DNA from: UBA6183 sp041302975
Lineage (GTDB): Bacteria; Bacteroidota; Bacteroidia; UKL13-3
NCBI GenBank assembly: GCA_041302975.1
Contig: JBFYQC010000023.1
Span: 1 to 5,354 of the forward strand
DNA: 5,354 nt
Direction: 5' to 3'
The position numbers and the translations under genes were made by a program. Within the stretch, counting starts at the first letter, position 1; every line of letters starts with the position of its first letter. Shown here piece after piece: positions 1-5,354 of this stretch. The notes beneath the pieces are model-generated. The model saw only the letters and a program-made list of their open reading frames with translations, was not told the DNA's origin and searched no databases.

Positions 1-1148
1 ACGCGGTGGTCGCAGCTTAAGGTAACCTTCATTACATTGGCTACTTTCATTTGGCCGTTTTCTACAATCACGGTTTCTTTAGCTGCACCTACTGCCAAAA
101 TACAAGCATCAGGTGGATTAATGATAGCTGTAAACTCATCAATACCAAACATGCCTAAATTAGAAATCGTAAAGGTGTTGCCTTCAAATTCGTTTGGTTG
201 TAATTTTTTGTTTTTAGCTTTTTCAGCCAATTCTTTAACCTCAGCACTAATGTGTGATAAACTTTTGCTATCGGCAAATTTTACTACCGGAACAATTAAA
301 CCATCTTCAATAGCCACTGCCACACCAATGTTAATGTGGTGGTTGTAACGTATTTTATCGCCCAACCAACTTGAGTTTGCCGCAGGATTTTTGCGCAATG
401 CACCTGCAACAGCCTTAATAATAATATCGTTAACAGATATTTTAACAGGACTAAACTCTAACATTGCTTTTCTGGCTTCAATGGCCTTATCCATGTTAAT
501 GCTCATGGTTAGGTAGAAGTGAGGAGCGGTATGTTTACTTTCGCTTAACCTGCGTGCAATTACTTTACGCATTTGCGATACAGGTACTTCTTCAAAACTT
601 TCCTGACCAACTACCGTAGGTAATGTAATATTGGTTTTGCTTGCACCTTTTGCAGCCGGAGTAAATGTTTCAACATCACGTTTAACAATACGTCCACCAT
701 CACCACTGCCACTAATGCTATTAATATCAATCCCTTTTTCGTCTGCTATCTTTTTAGCTAAAGGCGATGCTTTAACTCTAGAGTCGGTTGATGTATTTGC
801 AACAGGAGTTGATGCAACCGGAGTAGCAACTGTTTCTACCTTAGCTTCTTCTGTTTTTGCAGGAGCAGCAGGAGCAGATGCACCATTTAATAAAGCTGAA
901 ATATCATCACCTTTTTGTCCAACAATAGCTATTAATGCATCAACAGGAACACTGCCACCTGCAGGAATACCAATGTGTAAAAGGGTACCTTTAACGTAAT
1001 TTTCTAACTCCATAGTGGCCTTGTCGGTTTCCACCTCAGCCAAAATATCACCCGGTTTAATATCATCGCCCACTTGCTTTAACCACGATACAATAACACC
1101 TTCGGTCATGGTATCACTCATTTTGGGCATGCGTATTACTTCTGCCAT
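1..1148 (-). CDS. pdhC: Pyruvate dehydrogenase complex E2, dihydrolipoamide acetyltransferase (partial, C-terminus cut by window edge)
   Basis: This is the E2 core subunit of a 2-oxo acid dehydrogenase complex; it transfers the acetyl group from lipoate to CoA in the cytoplasm. From ATG at 1148 there are 382 complete codons without a stop. Residues 1-78 form a single lipoyl domain with lipoylated Lys43 in VETDKATMELE. Residues 90-124 are an Ala/Pro/Thr/Val-rich flexible linker, and residues 126-160 a peripheral subunit-binding domain (KASPLAKKIADEKGID...GGRIVKRDV). The acyltransferase domain runs from about 184 to the edge, with HTAPHFYLT at 206-214 and ISNLGMFGIDEF at 328-339. The last complete residues, Asp380-His381-Arg382, open the catalytic DHRxxxG motif; roughly 25 residues are missing by comparison with other E2 proteins. 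The MAEVIRMPKMSDTMTEG start and the PHFYLT/INPPDACILAVG motifs favour pyruvate over 2-oxoglutarate or branched-chain substrates, but that is family knowledge. An in-frame TAA lies seven codons before the ATG, and no other start fits. A probable promoter precedes it, so it is likely transcribed separately from the receptor gene upstream. Confidence 0.95.
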   Translation of the reverse strand, partial: MAEVIRMPKMSDTMTEGVIVSWLKQVGDDIKPGDILAEVETDKATMELENYVKGTLLHIGIPAGGSVPVDALIAIVGQKGDDISALLNGASAPAAPAKTEEAKVETVATPVASTPVANTSTDSRVKASPLAKKIADEKGIDINSISGSGDGGRIVKRDVETFTPAAKGASKTNITLPTVVGQESFEEVPVSQMRKVIARRLSESKHTAPHFYLTMSINMDKAIEARKAMLEFSPVKISVNDIIIKAVAGALRKNPAANSSWLGDKIRYNHHINIGVAVAIEDGLIVPVVKFADSKSLSHISAEVKELAEKAKNKKLQPNEFEGNTFTISNLGMFGIDEFTAIINPPDACILAVGAAKETVIVENGQMKVANVMKVTLSCDHR

Positions 1149-1191
1149 ATCTATAATGTGTTTATCTTATTTTGTTAATTCAAAAATCAAG

Positions 1192-1227
1192 CAAAAATAA
1201 CAATACTATTCATTTAAGCTACTCAAA
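1192..1227 (-). promoter_or_regulatory. Probable Bacteroidota-type promoter for the E2 gene
   Basis: On the minus strand, TATTTTTG (1192-1199) matches the Bacteroidota -7 consensus TAnnTTTG exactly. It lies 43 nt before the E2 ATG, leaving a leader of about 35-40 nt. A TTTG that could act as the -33 element is at 1224-1227, with a 24-nt spacer, slightly longer than usual. The region just downstream is A/T-rich, and I see no clear Shine-Dalgarno sequence, as is common in this phylum. The -33 match is weak, and an eight-base degenerate motif can arise by chance in AT-rich DNA. Confidence 0.45.
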
Positions 1228-1228
1228 C

Positions 1229-3037
1229 TTAAAAATCTCTATAATTCAATTTTATATCAAACCCAACTTTAAACCAGCGACCGGGCATTTGCACAAATCC
1301 TGCTTCTAAGTATTTGGTATTAAAGATGTTTGATGCCTCGGCAAACACATTTAACTGTTTGTAGCGGAATACTATTTTACTGTCAAACAGGGTGTAATCG
1401 GTCATGGCAAGCCTGTTTACGTGCCTAACTGTTAGGGTTTGATGAACCAATTTGTGCCATTTTATACCCACCGTTGCCACAGCTTGGTGTTTAATGTTCG
1501 ATAAGGTATAACGACTTTGATAATTCTCGCTCGCACTCGCATCGGCATCAATAAAAGTATATCCGACCTGAATTTGGTTAATAGGTCCGTTAAATACTTT
1601 ATTGATGTTTGTTTCAAAGCCTAATAAGGTTACTTTATTTAAGTTTAATGGTTGCCATTTTTGTGTAGCATCTGTGCGGGCCCAATCAATTATGTTGTTT
1701 GATGTGCGTTGGAAAAGCGATGCGGAAACGAAAATACTTTTGGCGGTATATTTCGCGCCAAATTCACTCGATAAGGCTTGTTCCGGAGCAAGTAGGGCAT
1801 TACCAATATTTGATGGTCCGTTGTAATACAAATCAGTAAACGTTGGTAAACGCATACCTTTATCAACCGAAGCAAAAATTACCCATTTAGGTTTGATCTT
1901 ATAATACGCATCAACCCCTGGGAAAAATGCTGATTTATCGTTGGCATATTGATTAAAATAAAGACCTGGTGTAAGTATTAGTTTTTGGTTGAGTAGTGAG
2001 AATCGGTGTTCGATGAACACACCAAAAATATCCCGCTCCCGTTTGCCTAAGTTACTGCTTTTTAAACGTTCAAATCGGCTATCAAAACCAATACCTGTTT
2101 CACCAATTTTTGATTGGTAAGTGGCATGGATTTCTGCCCCTATTACATGCGAGAAATGCCTGTTTTGGAAAACACCCGGATTACTTCTAATATAGATGTA
2201 ATGGTCTTGATTGTAGCGGTAATAACCTTGTGTTTTTAGTTTAAATCGGTTGTGTTTATACTCGTGCTTCATGCCTGCAAAACTGGTTTGAATGGTTTCG
2301 TATTCGGTTGGGTTCGCAACGTAAAAACCACGTGCACCAAAACTTCTATCGGTATGGCCACCAGTTAAATTTAAGCTCGATTTGTTAAATTTCGCAGTGG
2401 CTTGGTAAAACAACTGACTAAGATTAAAGTCTGTATTAGGTAAATACCCGCTTGATGATGATTTACTAAAAGAAACGTGCTGACCTACATTTTTGTAATG
2501 CATTACAGCACCTGCTTTTAGACCGTATAAACCAAAGTCGCCTCCAAATGCGCCAACATATAACATATTTTTTTCGGGTACTTTGGTAACCATATTTACA
2601 GCACCACTTAATGCGTTAATACCGTAAATGCGCGATGCGCCTGTTTTTATCACTTCAATTTGTTCAATGGCTTCGTTAGTAAGGGGCATATTAAACATGT
2701 GGTGACCGGTTTGTGGATCACTTAGTTTCATGCCATTTAAAAGCATTAATGTTTGATCAAAAGAACCACCACGAATGCCAATATCAGCTTGCACGCCTTC
2801 GGGTCCGCGTTGTCTGATATCAACTCCGCTAACCATAGCCAACCAATTGGCTGGTGTAGTACCTGGTAATAAACTAATTTGTTTGCGTGTAATAACAGCC
2901 GATGGACTTAGTCTGGTTTGAATGCGGTTACTGTTAATGGTTACATCTTTTAATACTAAGGTGTCTGTTTGGGCCGATGCATTGATGCTGTATGCCGTTA
3001 AACATGCAACACCTAATAAATTTGTAAACTTTTGCAT
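1229..3037 (-). CDS. TonB-dependent outer-membrane receptor, BtuB/siderophore-receptor type
   Basis: This is a complete 602-residue TonB-dependent receptor, a gated beta-barrel that imports a scarce nutrient across the outer membrane using the TonB-ExbBD system. Residues 1-22 are a signal peptide, with likely cleavage after Ala-Ser-Ala22. A TonB-box-like segment DTLVLKDVTI (25-34) follows. The plug domain spans about 42-152, with GVDIRQRGPEGVQADIGIRGG (71-91), LMLLNGMKLSDPQTGHH (97-113) and GASRIYGINALSGAVNMVTK (133-152). The rest is the barrel, ending in MPGRWFKVGFDIKL and a terminal Phe602, as expected for BAM-dependent assembly. The length is close to E. coli BtuB (614), and DTLVL resembles the BtuB TonB box. 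There is no SusC-type N-terminal carboxypeptidase-like domain and no SusD partner, so a glycan transporter is unlikely. The substrate (cobalamin, siderophore, haem or other metal complex) cannot be told, and no cobalamin riboswitch is visible upstream. The ATG at 3037 gives a proper signal peptide. Confidence 0.9.
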   Translation of the reverse strand: MQKFTNLLGVACLTAYSINASAQTDTLVLKDVTINSNRIQTRLSPSAVITRKQISLLPGTTPANWLAMVSGVDIRQRGPEGVQADIGIRGGSFDQTLMLLNGMKLSDPQTGHHMFNMPLTNEAIEQIEVIKTGASRIYGINALSGAVNMVTKVPEKNMLYVGAFGGDFGLYGLKAGAVMHYKNVGQHVSFSKSSSSGYLPNTDFNLSQLFYQATAKFNKSSLNLTGGHTDRSFGARGFYVANPTEYETIQTSFAGMKHEYKHNRFKLKTQGYYRYNQDHYIYIRSNPGVFQNRHFSHVIGAEIHATYQSKIGETGIGFDSRFERLKSSNLGKRERDIFGVFIEHRFSLLNQKLILTPGLYFNQYANDKSAFFPGVDAYYKIKPKWVIFASVDKGMRLPTFTDLYYNGPSNIGNALLAPEQALSSEFGAKYTAKSIFVSASLFQRTSNNIIDWARTDATQKWQPLNLNKVTLLGFETNINKVFNGPINQIQVGYTFIDADASASENYQSRYTLSNIKHQAVATVGIKWHKLVHQTLTVRHVNRLAMTDYTLFDSKIVFRYKQLNVFAEASNIFNTKYLEAGFVQMPGRWFKVGFDIKLNYRDF

Positions 3038-3150
3038 AGATTAAATTTGGCGCGAGTATAACGCAACAAATGATTAAACAATACCCCTATTTGTAAAGAT
3101 TATGTATGATATTGGAGTATAGTAGCTTGATGCTTCTAGTAACAACTATT
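3038..3150. other. Intergenic gap before the TonB receptor gene
   Basis: This 113-bp AT-rich gap separates the RluA-N-like gene from the receptor gene. I read it in all three minus-strand frames and found no remnant of a pseudouridine synthase catalytic domain (no HRLD-like segment). No exact TAnnTTTG box, Fur-like palindrome or cobalamin-riboswitch consensus is evident. The gap must hold the receptor gene's promoter unless the gene is co-transcribed from upstream. Its only structure is the weak hairpin listed separately. Confidence 0.5.
3120..3138 (-). terminator. Weak hairpin after the RluA-N-like gene
   Basis: TAGTAGC (3120-3126) can pair with GCTTCTA (3132-3138) around the 5-nt loop TTGAT, with one T-T mismatch. 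It begins 13 nt after the stop codon at 3151-3153. On the minus strand it is followed by TACTCCAATATC rather than a T run, so intrinsic termination would be inefficient. It may only protect the 3' end or be a chance structure. Confidence 0.2.
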
Positions 3151-3939
3151 TTATAGGCTGTTTTTGCCTAAACCATGCAGCATGTGTGCTAAAATAGGTT
3201 CACACTTTTCTTTGCAGCAAGGATAAAATGTTCCATGTTTCCAGTTAACAGACTTGGGTGATTGTCCCCACCAAAACTCGGCTAAGGCAAGGGGTTTTAA
3301 TTGGTGTAAAAATGCGTATTGTAATAGTTTGGGTGCAGCACATTCGCCTGCACCGGCAGGAGGGTTTTTATATGATGCTTGTTTAAAAATATCGTTGATA
3401 TTTTTGGTGTCGCCATTTTGGTTGATGAATGAATAGCGGTTAAAAATTTCTTGTTGTAAATTGATGGAATGTTGCTTGCGGTTCTTTTTAAGTTGGTTAA
3501 TGGCTGCTATGTTTTCAGGGTCGTTAGCCTCCAGTAATTTTATCTCGTTAATCAACTCGGTTAGTGCTTGCATACCGGTGTTTAAAAAACTGCCTTGTGT
3601 AAGCAAATCGAAAACAGGGGGTACAAATTTAGGGTGATGATTTCCGCCTGCAAGTTTGCCAGAAAACGCAGATAAATATCCTACTTCGTTTTGTGCATTT
3701 TGAACCACCAATACGCCAAACATTTTTCCTACAATGTTGCTGTTTGATTGATCTGATAAACCAAAATTATGTTCCCAATCAGTTTGTGTTTGAATGTGTT
3801 GTTGCAATTCTTGCGCAGCCAATAAACTCAATGGGTGTGGAGCGTCATCTTCCGTTTGTATAATAAAACAATCAGGAATTGAAGTTGCATCAACAACAGA
3901 TTTAAAAGGGGTAAAAAACGGTGAATATAAATGAGGCAA
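3151..3939 (-). CDS. Standalone RluA-N-like protein (accessory domain of long RluA-family pseudouridine synthases, no catalytic domain)
   Basis: This 262-residue soluble protein has no signal peptide or membrane segment. It resembles the N-terminal region that precedes the catalytic domain in the long (about 550-residue) RluA-family pseudouridine synthases of Bacteroidota and some gammaproteobacteria, as I recall them. Matching blocks are HPLSLLAAQELQ (35-46), TDWEHNFGL (53-61), GKMFGVLVVQNAQNEVGYLS (71-90), AFSGKLAGGNHHPKFVPPVFD (91-111), PPAGAGECAAPKLLQYAF (193-210), ALAEFWWGQSPKS (218-230) and HGTFYPCCKEKCEPILAHML (235-254). Residues 123-168 look helical, possibly a coiled coil. It stops at 262, just where a catalytic domain would begin, and no HRLD motif is present here or downstream, so it should not itself make pseudouridine. 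Cys200, Cys241, Cys242 and Cys246 plus His101/His102 could bind metal (inference). The start is TTG at 3939: no ATG or GTG lies between it and the upstream TAG, and the next Met is residue 73, inside a conserved block. It begins 15 nt after the polyprenyl synthase gene, so the two are probably one operon. Databases may label such proteins pseudouridylate synthase. Confidence 0.75.
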   Translation of the reverse strand: MPHLYSPFFTPFKSVVDATSIPDCFIIQTEDDAPHPLSLLAAQELQQHIQTQTDWEHNFGLSDQSNSNIVGKMFGVLVVQNAQNEVGYLSAFSGKLAGGNHHPKFVPPVFDLLTQGSFLNTGMQALTELINEIKLLEANDPENIAAINQLKKNRKQHSINLQQEIFNRYSFINQNGDTKNINDIFKQASYKNPPAGAGECAAPKLLQYAFLHQLKPLALAEFWWGQSPKSVNWKHGTFYPCCKEKCEPILAHMLHGLGKNSL

Positions 3940-3954
3940 AAGCTTATGTGTTAA

Positions 3955-4920
3955 CTAACTCATTCTTTCCATCAAATCAATGGCCGTTTGTTTAAGTAAT
4001 AATGTATTTTCGGTAGGTAAACTTAACTGGTTAAGGTGCTCAAATGCCAATTGTAAATGTTGTTCTTTTAACTGTTCAGCTTTTTGGCGCACATTGTATT
4101 TGTTATATAAGTTAAGTACGGCTTCTATTTTTTCATCACTTTTGGCTCCAAGCCAATAGTACAATTCATCTTTATCATCACCGGTGGCGCTGTTTAATGC
4201 CTCAATTAATAAAATGGTTTTTTTGTTGGCAGCAATATCACCGCCAATTTTTTTGCCCACTTTGTCACCTTCTCCAAAACTATCTAAAATATCATCTTGT
4301 AATTGAAACGCTATACCAATGTTTTTACCAAACTCATATAAATGGTTGGCATCATCGGTGTTTGCACCGCCAATTAATGCACCAACTTTTAATGCACAAC
4401 CTAACAGTACTGCTGTTTTTAAGGTAATCATCTTCAGGTAGTCTTGTTCTGTTACATTGCTTTGGGTTTCAAAATTCATATCCCATTGCTGGCCTTCACA
4501 TACCTCGGCAGCTGTTTTATTAAATACCGAAATCAAGTTACGTAAATCGTTGGTTTCTGTTTCGCATAATAAATCGGTGGCTTTAATCATCATTAAATCG
4601 CCCGACAAAATAGCTATAGTTTGATTCCACTTAATGTGCACAGTTGGCTTACCGCGCCTGATATCGGCATTATCCATAATATCATCATGCACCAAGGTAA
4701 AGTTATGAAACATTTCTATGGCTAACGCGGCTTTTAAAGCTTTGCGGGTTTCGCCACCAAACATATCGTTGGCCATTAAAGTAAGCACAGGGCGCAGGCG
4801 TTTACCACCCAATTGCATAATGTATTCAATAGGTTTGTATAACTCTTCTGGTTGCTGAGTATAAGCTATGTTGGCAATTTCTTGCTCTACTTGCGCGTAT
4901 AAATCTTTGTAGGTTTTCAA
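3955..4920 (-). CDS. Short-chain polyprenyl diphosphate synthase (predicted FPP/GGPP synthase)
   Basis: This is a trans-isoprenyl diphosphate synthase, which condenses IPP with allylic diphosphates in the cytoplasm to supply precursors for quinones, carotenoids and undecaprenyl carriers. All hallmarks of the all-alpha family are present: GGKRLRP (38-44), first Asp-rich motif DDIMD (79-83) followed by RR (88-89), GDLM (107-110), EGQQWDM (142-148), Lys168-Thr169, Gln206, second Asp-rich motif DDILD (209-213) and GKKIGGD (222-228). The first motif lacks the two-residue insertion of classical bacterial FPP synthases, and Phe74 sits at -5 from it. A bulky residue there limits chain growth, so a C15-C20 product is predicted. 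At 321 residues it is complete. The start is TTG at 4920: an in-frame TAA lies five codons upstream, no ATG or GTG lies between, and the N-terminus (KTYKDLYAQVEQEI) fits the family start. The gene follows the thyA terminator by about 30 nt, and the RluA-N-like gene follows its TAG stop in the same frame. Confidence 0.93.
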   Translation of the reverse strand: MKTYKDLYAQVEQEIANIAYTQQPEELYKPIEYIMQLGGKRLRPVLTLMANDMFGGETRKALKAALAIEMFHNFTLVHDDIMDNADIRRGKPTVHIKWNQTIAILSGDLMMIKATDLLCETETNDLRNLISVFNKTAAEVCEGQQWDMNFETQSNVTEQDYLKMITLKTAVLLGCALKVGALIGGANTDDANHLYEFGKNIGIAFQLQDDILDSFGEGDKVGKKIGGDIAANKKTILLIEALNSATGDDKDELYYWLGAKSDEKIEAVLNLYNKYNVRQKAEQLKEQHLQLAFEHLNQLSLPTENTLLLKQTAIDLMERMS

Positions 4921-5004
4921 AAAGTTTAAATCTTATTAATTGGCTAATGCAATAAAACACCCAACACACAAATAAAGTTTGTTTGGGTTAGTTTGTGCAT
5001 GTAA
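4921..5004. other. Intergenic gap between thyA and the polyprenyl synthase gene
   Basis: This 84-bp AT-rich gap holds the thyA terminator and then about 30 nt before the TTG start of the polyprenyl synthase. No exact TAnnTTTG box or clear ribosome-binding site is visible in the remaining space. The closest -7-like string is TTTATTTG on the minus strand, one base off consensus, and it lies inside the terminator hairpin. The promoter may overlap the terminator, or the downstream gene may depend on readthrough. Confidence 0.5.
4951..4988 (-). terminator. Probable rho-independent terminator of thyA
   Basis: ACCCAA (4959-4964) pairs with TTGGGT (4983-4988), and ACAAA (4968-4972) pairs with TTTGT (4978-4982). 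This gives an 11-bp stem with a 3-nt bulge (4965-4967) and the loop TAAAG (4973-4977). On the minus strand the stem is followed at once by GTTTTATT, a T-rich tail. It begins 16 nt after the thyA stop codon. The orientation fits termination of thyA, since the + strand side lacks a clean T run. Confidence 0.65.
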
Positions 5005-5354
5005 TTATACCGCTACAGGTGCTTTAATTCCTGGATGTGGGTTGTAGTTTTCAAACGTAAAGTCATCAAACGTAAAATCGAAAATGCTTTTTATGGTTGG
5101 GTTGATGCGTAAAGTTGGATAAGGTCTTGCTTCACGACTTAGTTGTAATTCTACTTGCTCAAAATGATTGCTGTATATGTGTGCATCGCCAAAAGTGTGT
5201 ATAAAATCACCCACCTGTAAATCACAAACTTGTGCAATCATGTGGGTTAATAATGCGTATGAAGCAATGTTAAACGGCACGCCCAAAAACATATCGGCAC
5301 TGCGCTGATACAATTGGCAACTTAACTTTCCATCAGCCACATAAAATTGAAAAA
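5005..5354 (-). CDS. thyA: Thymidylate synthase ThyA (partial, C-terminal 115 residues)
   Basis: ThyA makes dTMP from dUMP using 5,10-methylenetetrahydrofolate as carbon donor and reductant. The visible 115 residues align without a gap to E. coli ThyA residues 150-264 from memory. In E. coli numbering they contain Arg166 and Asp169 in YQRSAD, Asn177 in VPFNIAS, and His207 and Tyr209 in GDAHIYSNH, all dUMP- or phosphate-binding positions. The C-terminus HPGIKAPVAV is the standard end that closes the active site. The open frame runs through the right edge (FQFYVADGK); the GTG at 5340 is an internal Val codon (Val154), not a start. The catalytic Cys146 would lie about four codons past the edge. 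A good terminator follows the stop, so thyA probably ends its transcript here. No dihydrofolate reductase gene, a frequent partner, lies downstream of it. Confidence 0.97.
   Translation of the reverse strand, partial: FQFYVADGKLSCQLYQRSADMFLGVPFNIASYALLTHMIAQVCDLQVGDFIHTFGDAHIYSNHFEQVELQLSREARPYPTLRINPTIKSIFDFTFDDFTFENYNPHPGIKAPVAV

Noticed and set aside
37..1200. Plus-strand open frames at 37-348, 631-999 and 1015-1200
   Set aside because: The first two lie entirely, and the third almost entirely, antisense to the pyruvate dehydrogenase E2 gene, whose minus-strand reading has all family motifs. Their translations are low-complexity and unlike known proteins.
1213..1227. Small hairpin TTTAAG/CTCAAA after the receptor stop codon as a terminator
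   Set aside because: The stem is six A/T-rich pairs including a wobble, with a 3-nt loop and no adjacent T run on the minus strand. It is too weak to call.
1602..1875. Open frames at 1602-1826 (+) and 1690-1875 (-) inside the receptor gene
   Set aside because: Both overlap the uninterrupted TonB-dependent receptor in other frames and show no domain or start signal of their own.
3002..3037. Lipoprotein signal (Cys12) in the receptor N-terminus
   Set aside because: The sequence before Cys12 is LGVA, without Leu at -3 of a lipobox, and the leader would be too short. Cleavage after Ala22 fits an ordinary outer-membrane protein better.
3038..3150. Cobalamin riboswitch or Fur box upstream of the receptor
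   Set aside because: The gap is too short for a full cobalamin riboswitch outside the upstream gene, no B12-box-like consensus is visible, and no Fur-like palindrome was seen.
3038..3150. Frameshifted remnant of an RluA catalytic domain downstream of the RluA-N-like gene
   Set aside because: All three minus-strand frames were read; each gives short unrelated peptides with no HRLD, NKP or similar motif, so recent loss by a simple frameshift is not supported.
3254..4427. Plus-strand open frames at 3254-3436 and 4197-4427
   Set aside because: They are antisense shadows of the RluA-N-like gene and the polyprenyl synthase gene, with no recognisable motif.
5005..5340. thyA starting at the GTG at 5338-5340
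   Set aside because: The frame stays open to the window edge and encodes FQFY directly before this Val, matching the interior of ThyA. The true start lies outside the window.

Overview
The window is AT-rich chromosomal DNA, most likely from a member of the Bacteroidota. Three things point there: the short-chain polyprenyl synthase and the RluA-N-like protein resemble Bacteroidota versions of those families as I recall them; a Bacteroidota-type -7 promoter element (TAnnTTTG) precedes the E2 gene; and clear Shine-Dalgarno sequences are not evident. No search was possible, so the taxonomy is inference.

All five genes lie on the minus strand and are read from high to low coordinates. First is the 3' part of thyA (5005-5354, start and catalytic Cys outside the window), closed by a convincing bulged-hairpin terminator (4951-4988). 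Next come two tightly packed genes that both appear to start with TTG: a short-chain polyprenyl diphosphate synthase (3955-4920) and, 15 nt after its stop and in the same frame, a 262-residue protein (3151-3939). The latter looks like the N-terminal accessory domain of long RluA-family pseudouridine synthases, but has no catalytic domain. A 113-bp gap with a weak hairpin follows, then a complete TonB-dependent outer-membrane receptor (1229-3037). After an 80-bp gap with a probable promoter comes the pyruvate dehydrogenase E2 gene (1-1148), which runs off the left edge inside its DHRxxxG catalytic motif.

The genes are mostly unrelated housekeeping functions: dTMP synthesis, isoprenoid chain elongation, nutrient uptake across the outer membrane, and pyruvate oxidation. 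I see no mobile element, CRISPR array, RNA gene or defence locus. The part most worth a second look is the standalone RluA-N-like protein, with its conserved-looking Cys cluster, its TTG start and its in-frame coupling to the isoprenoid gene.
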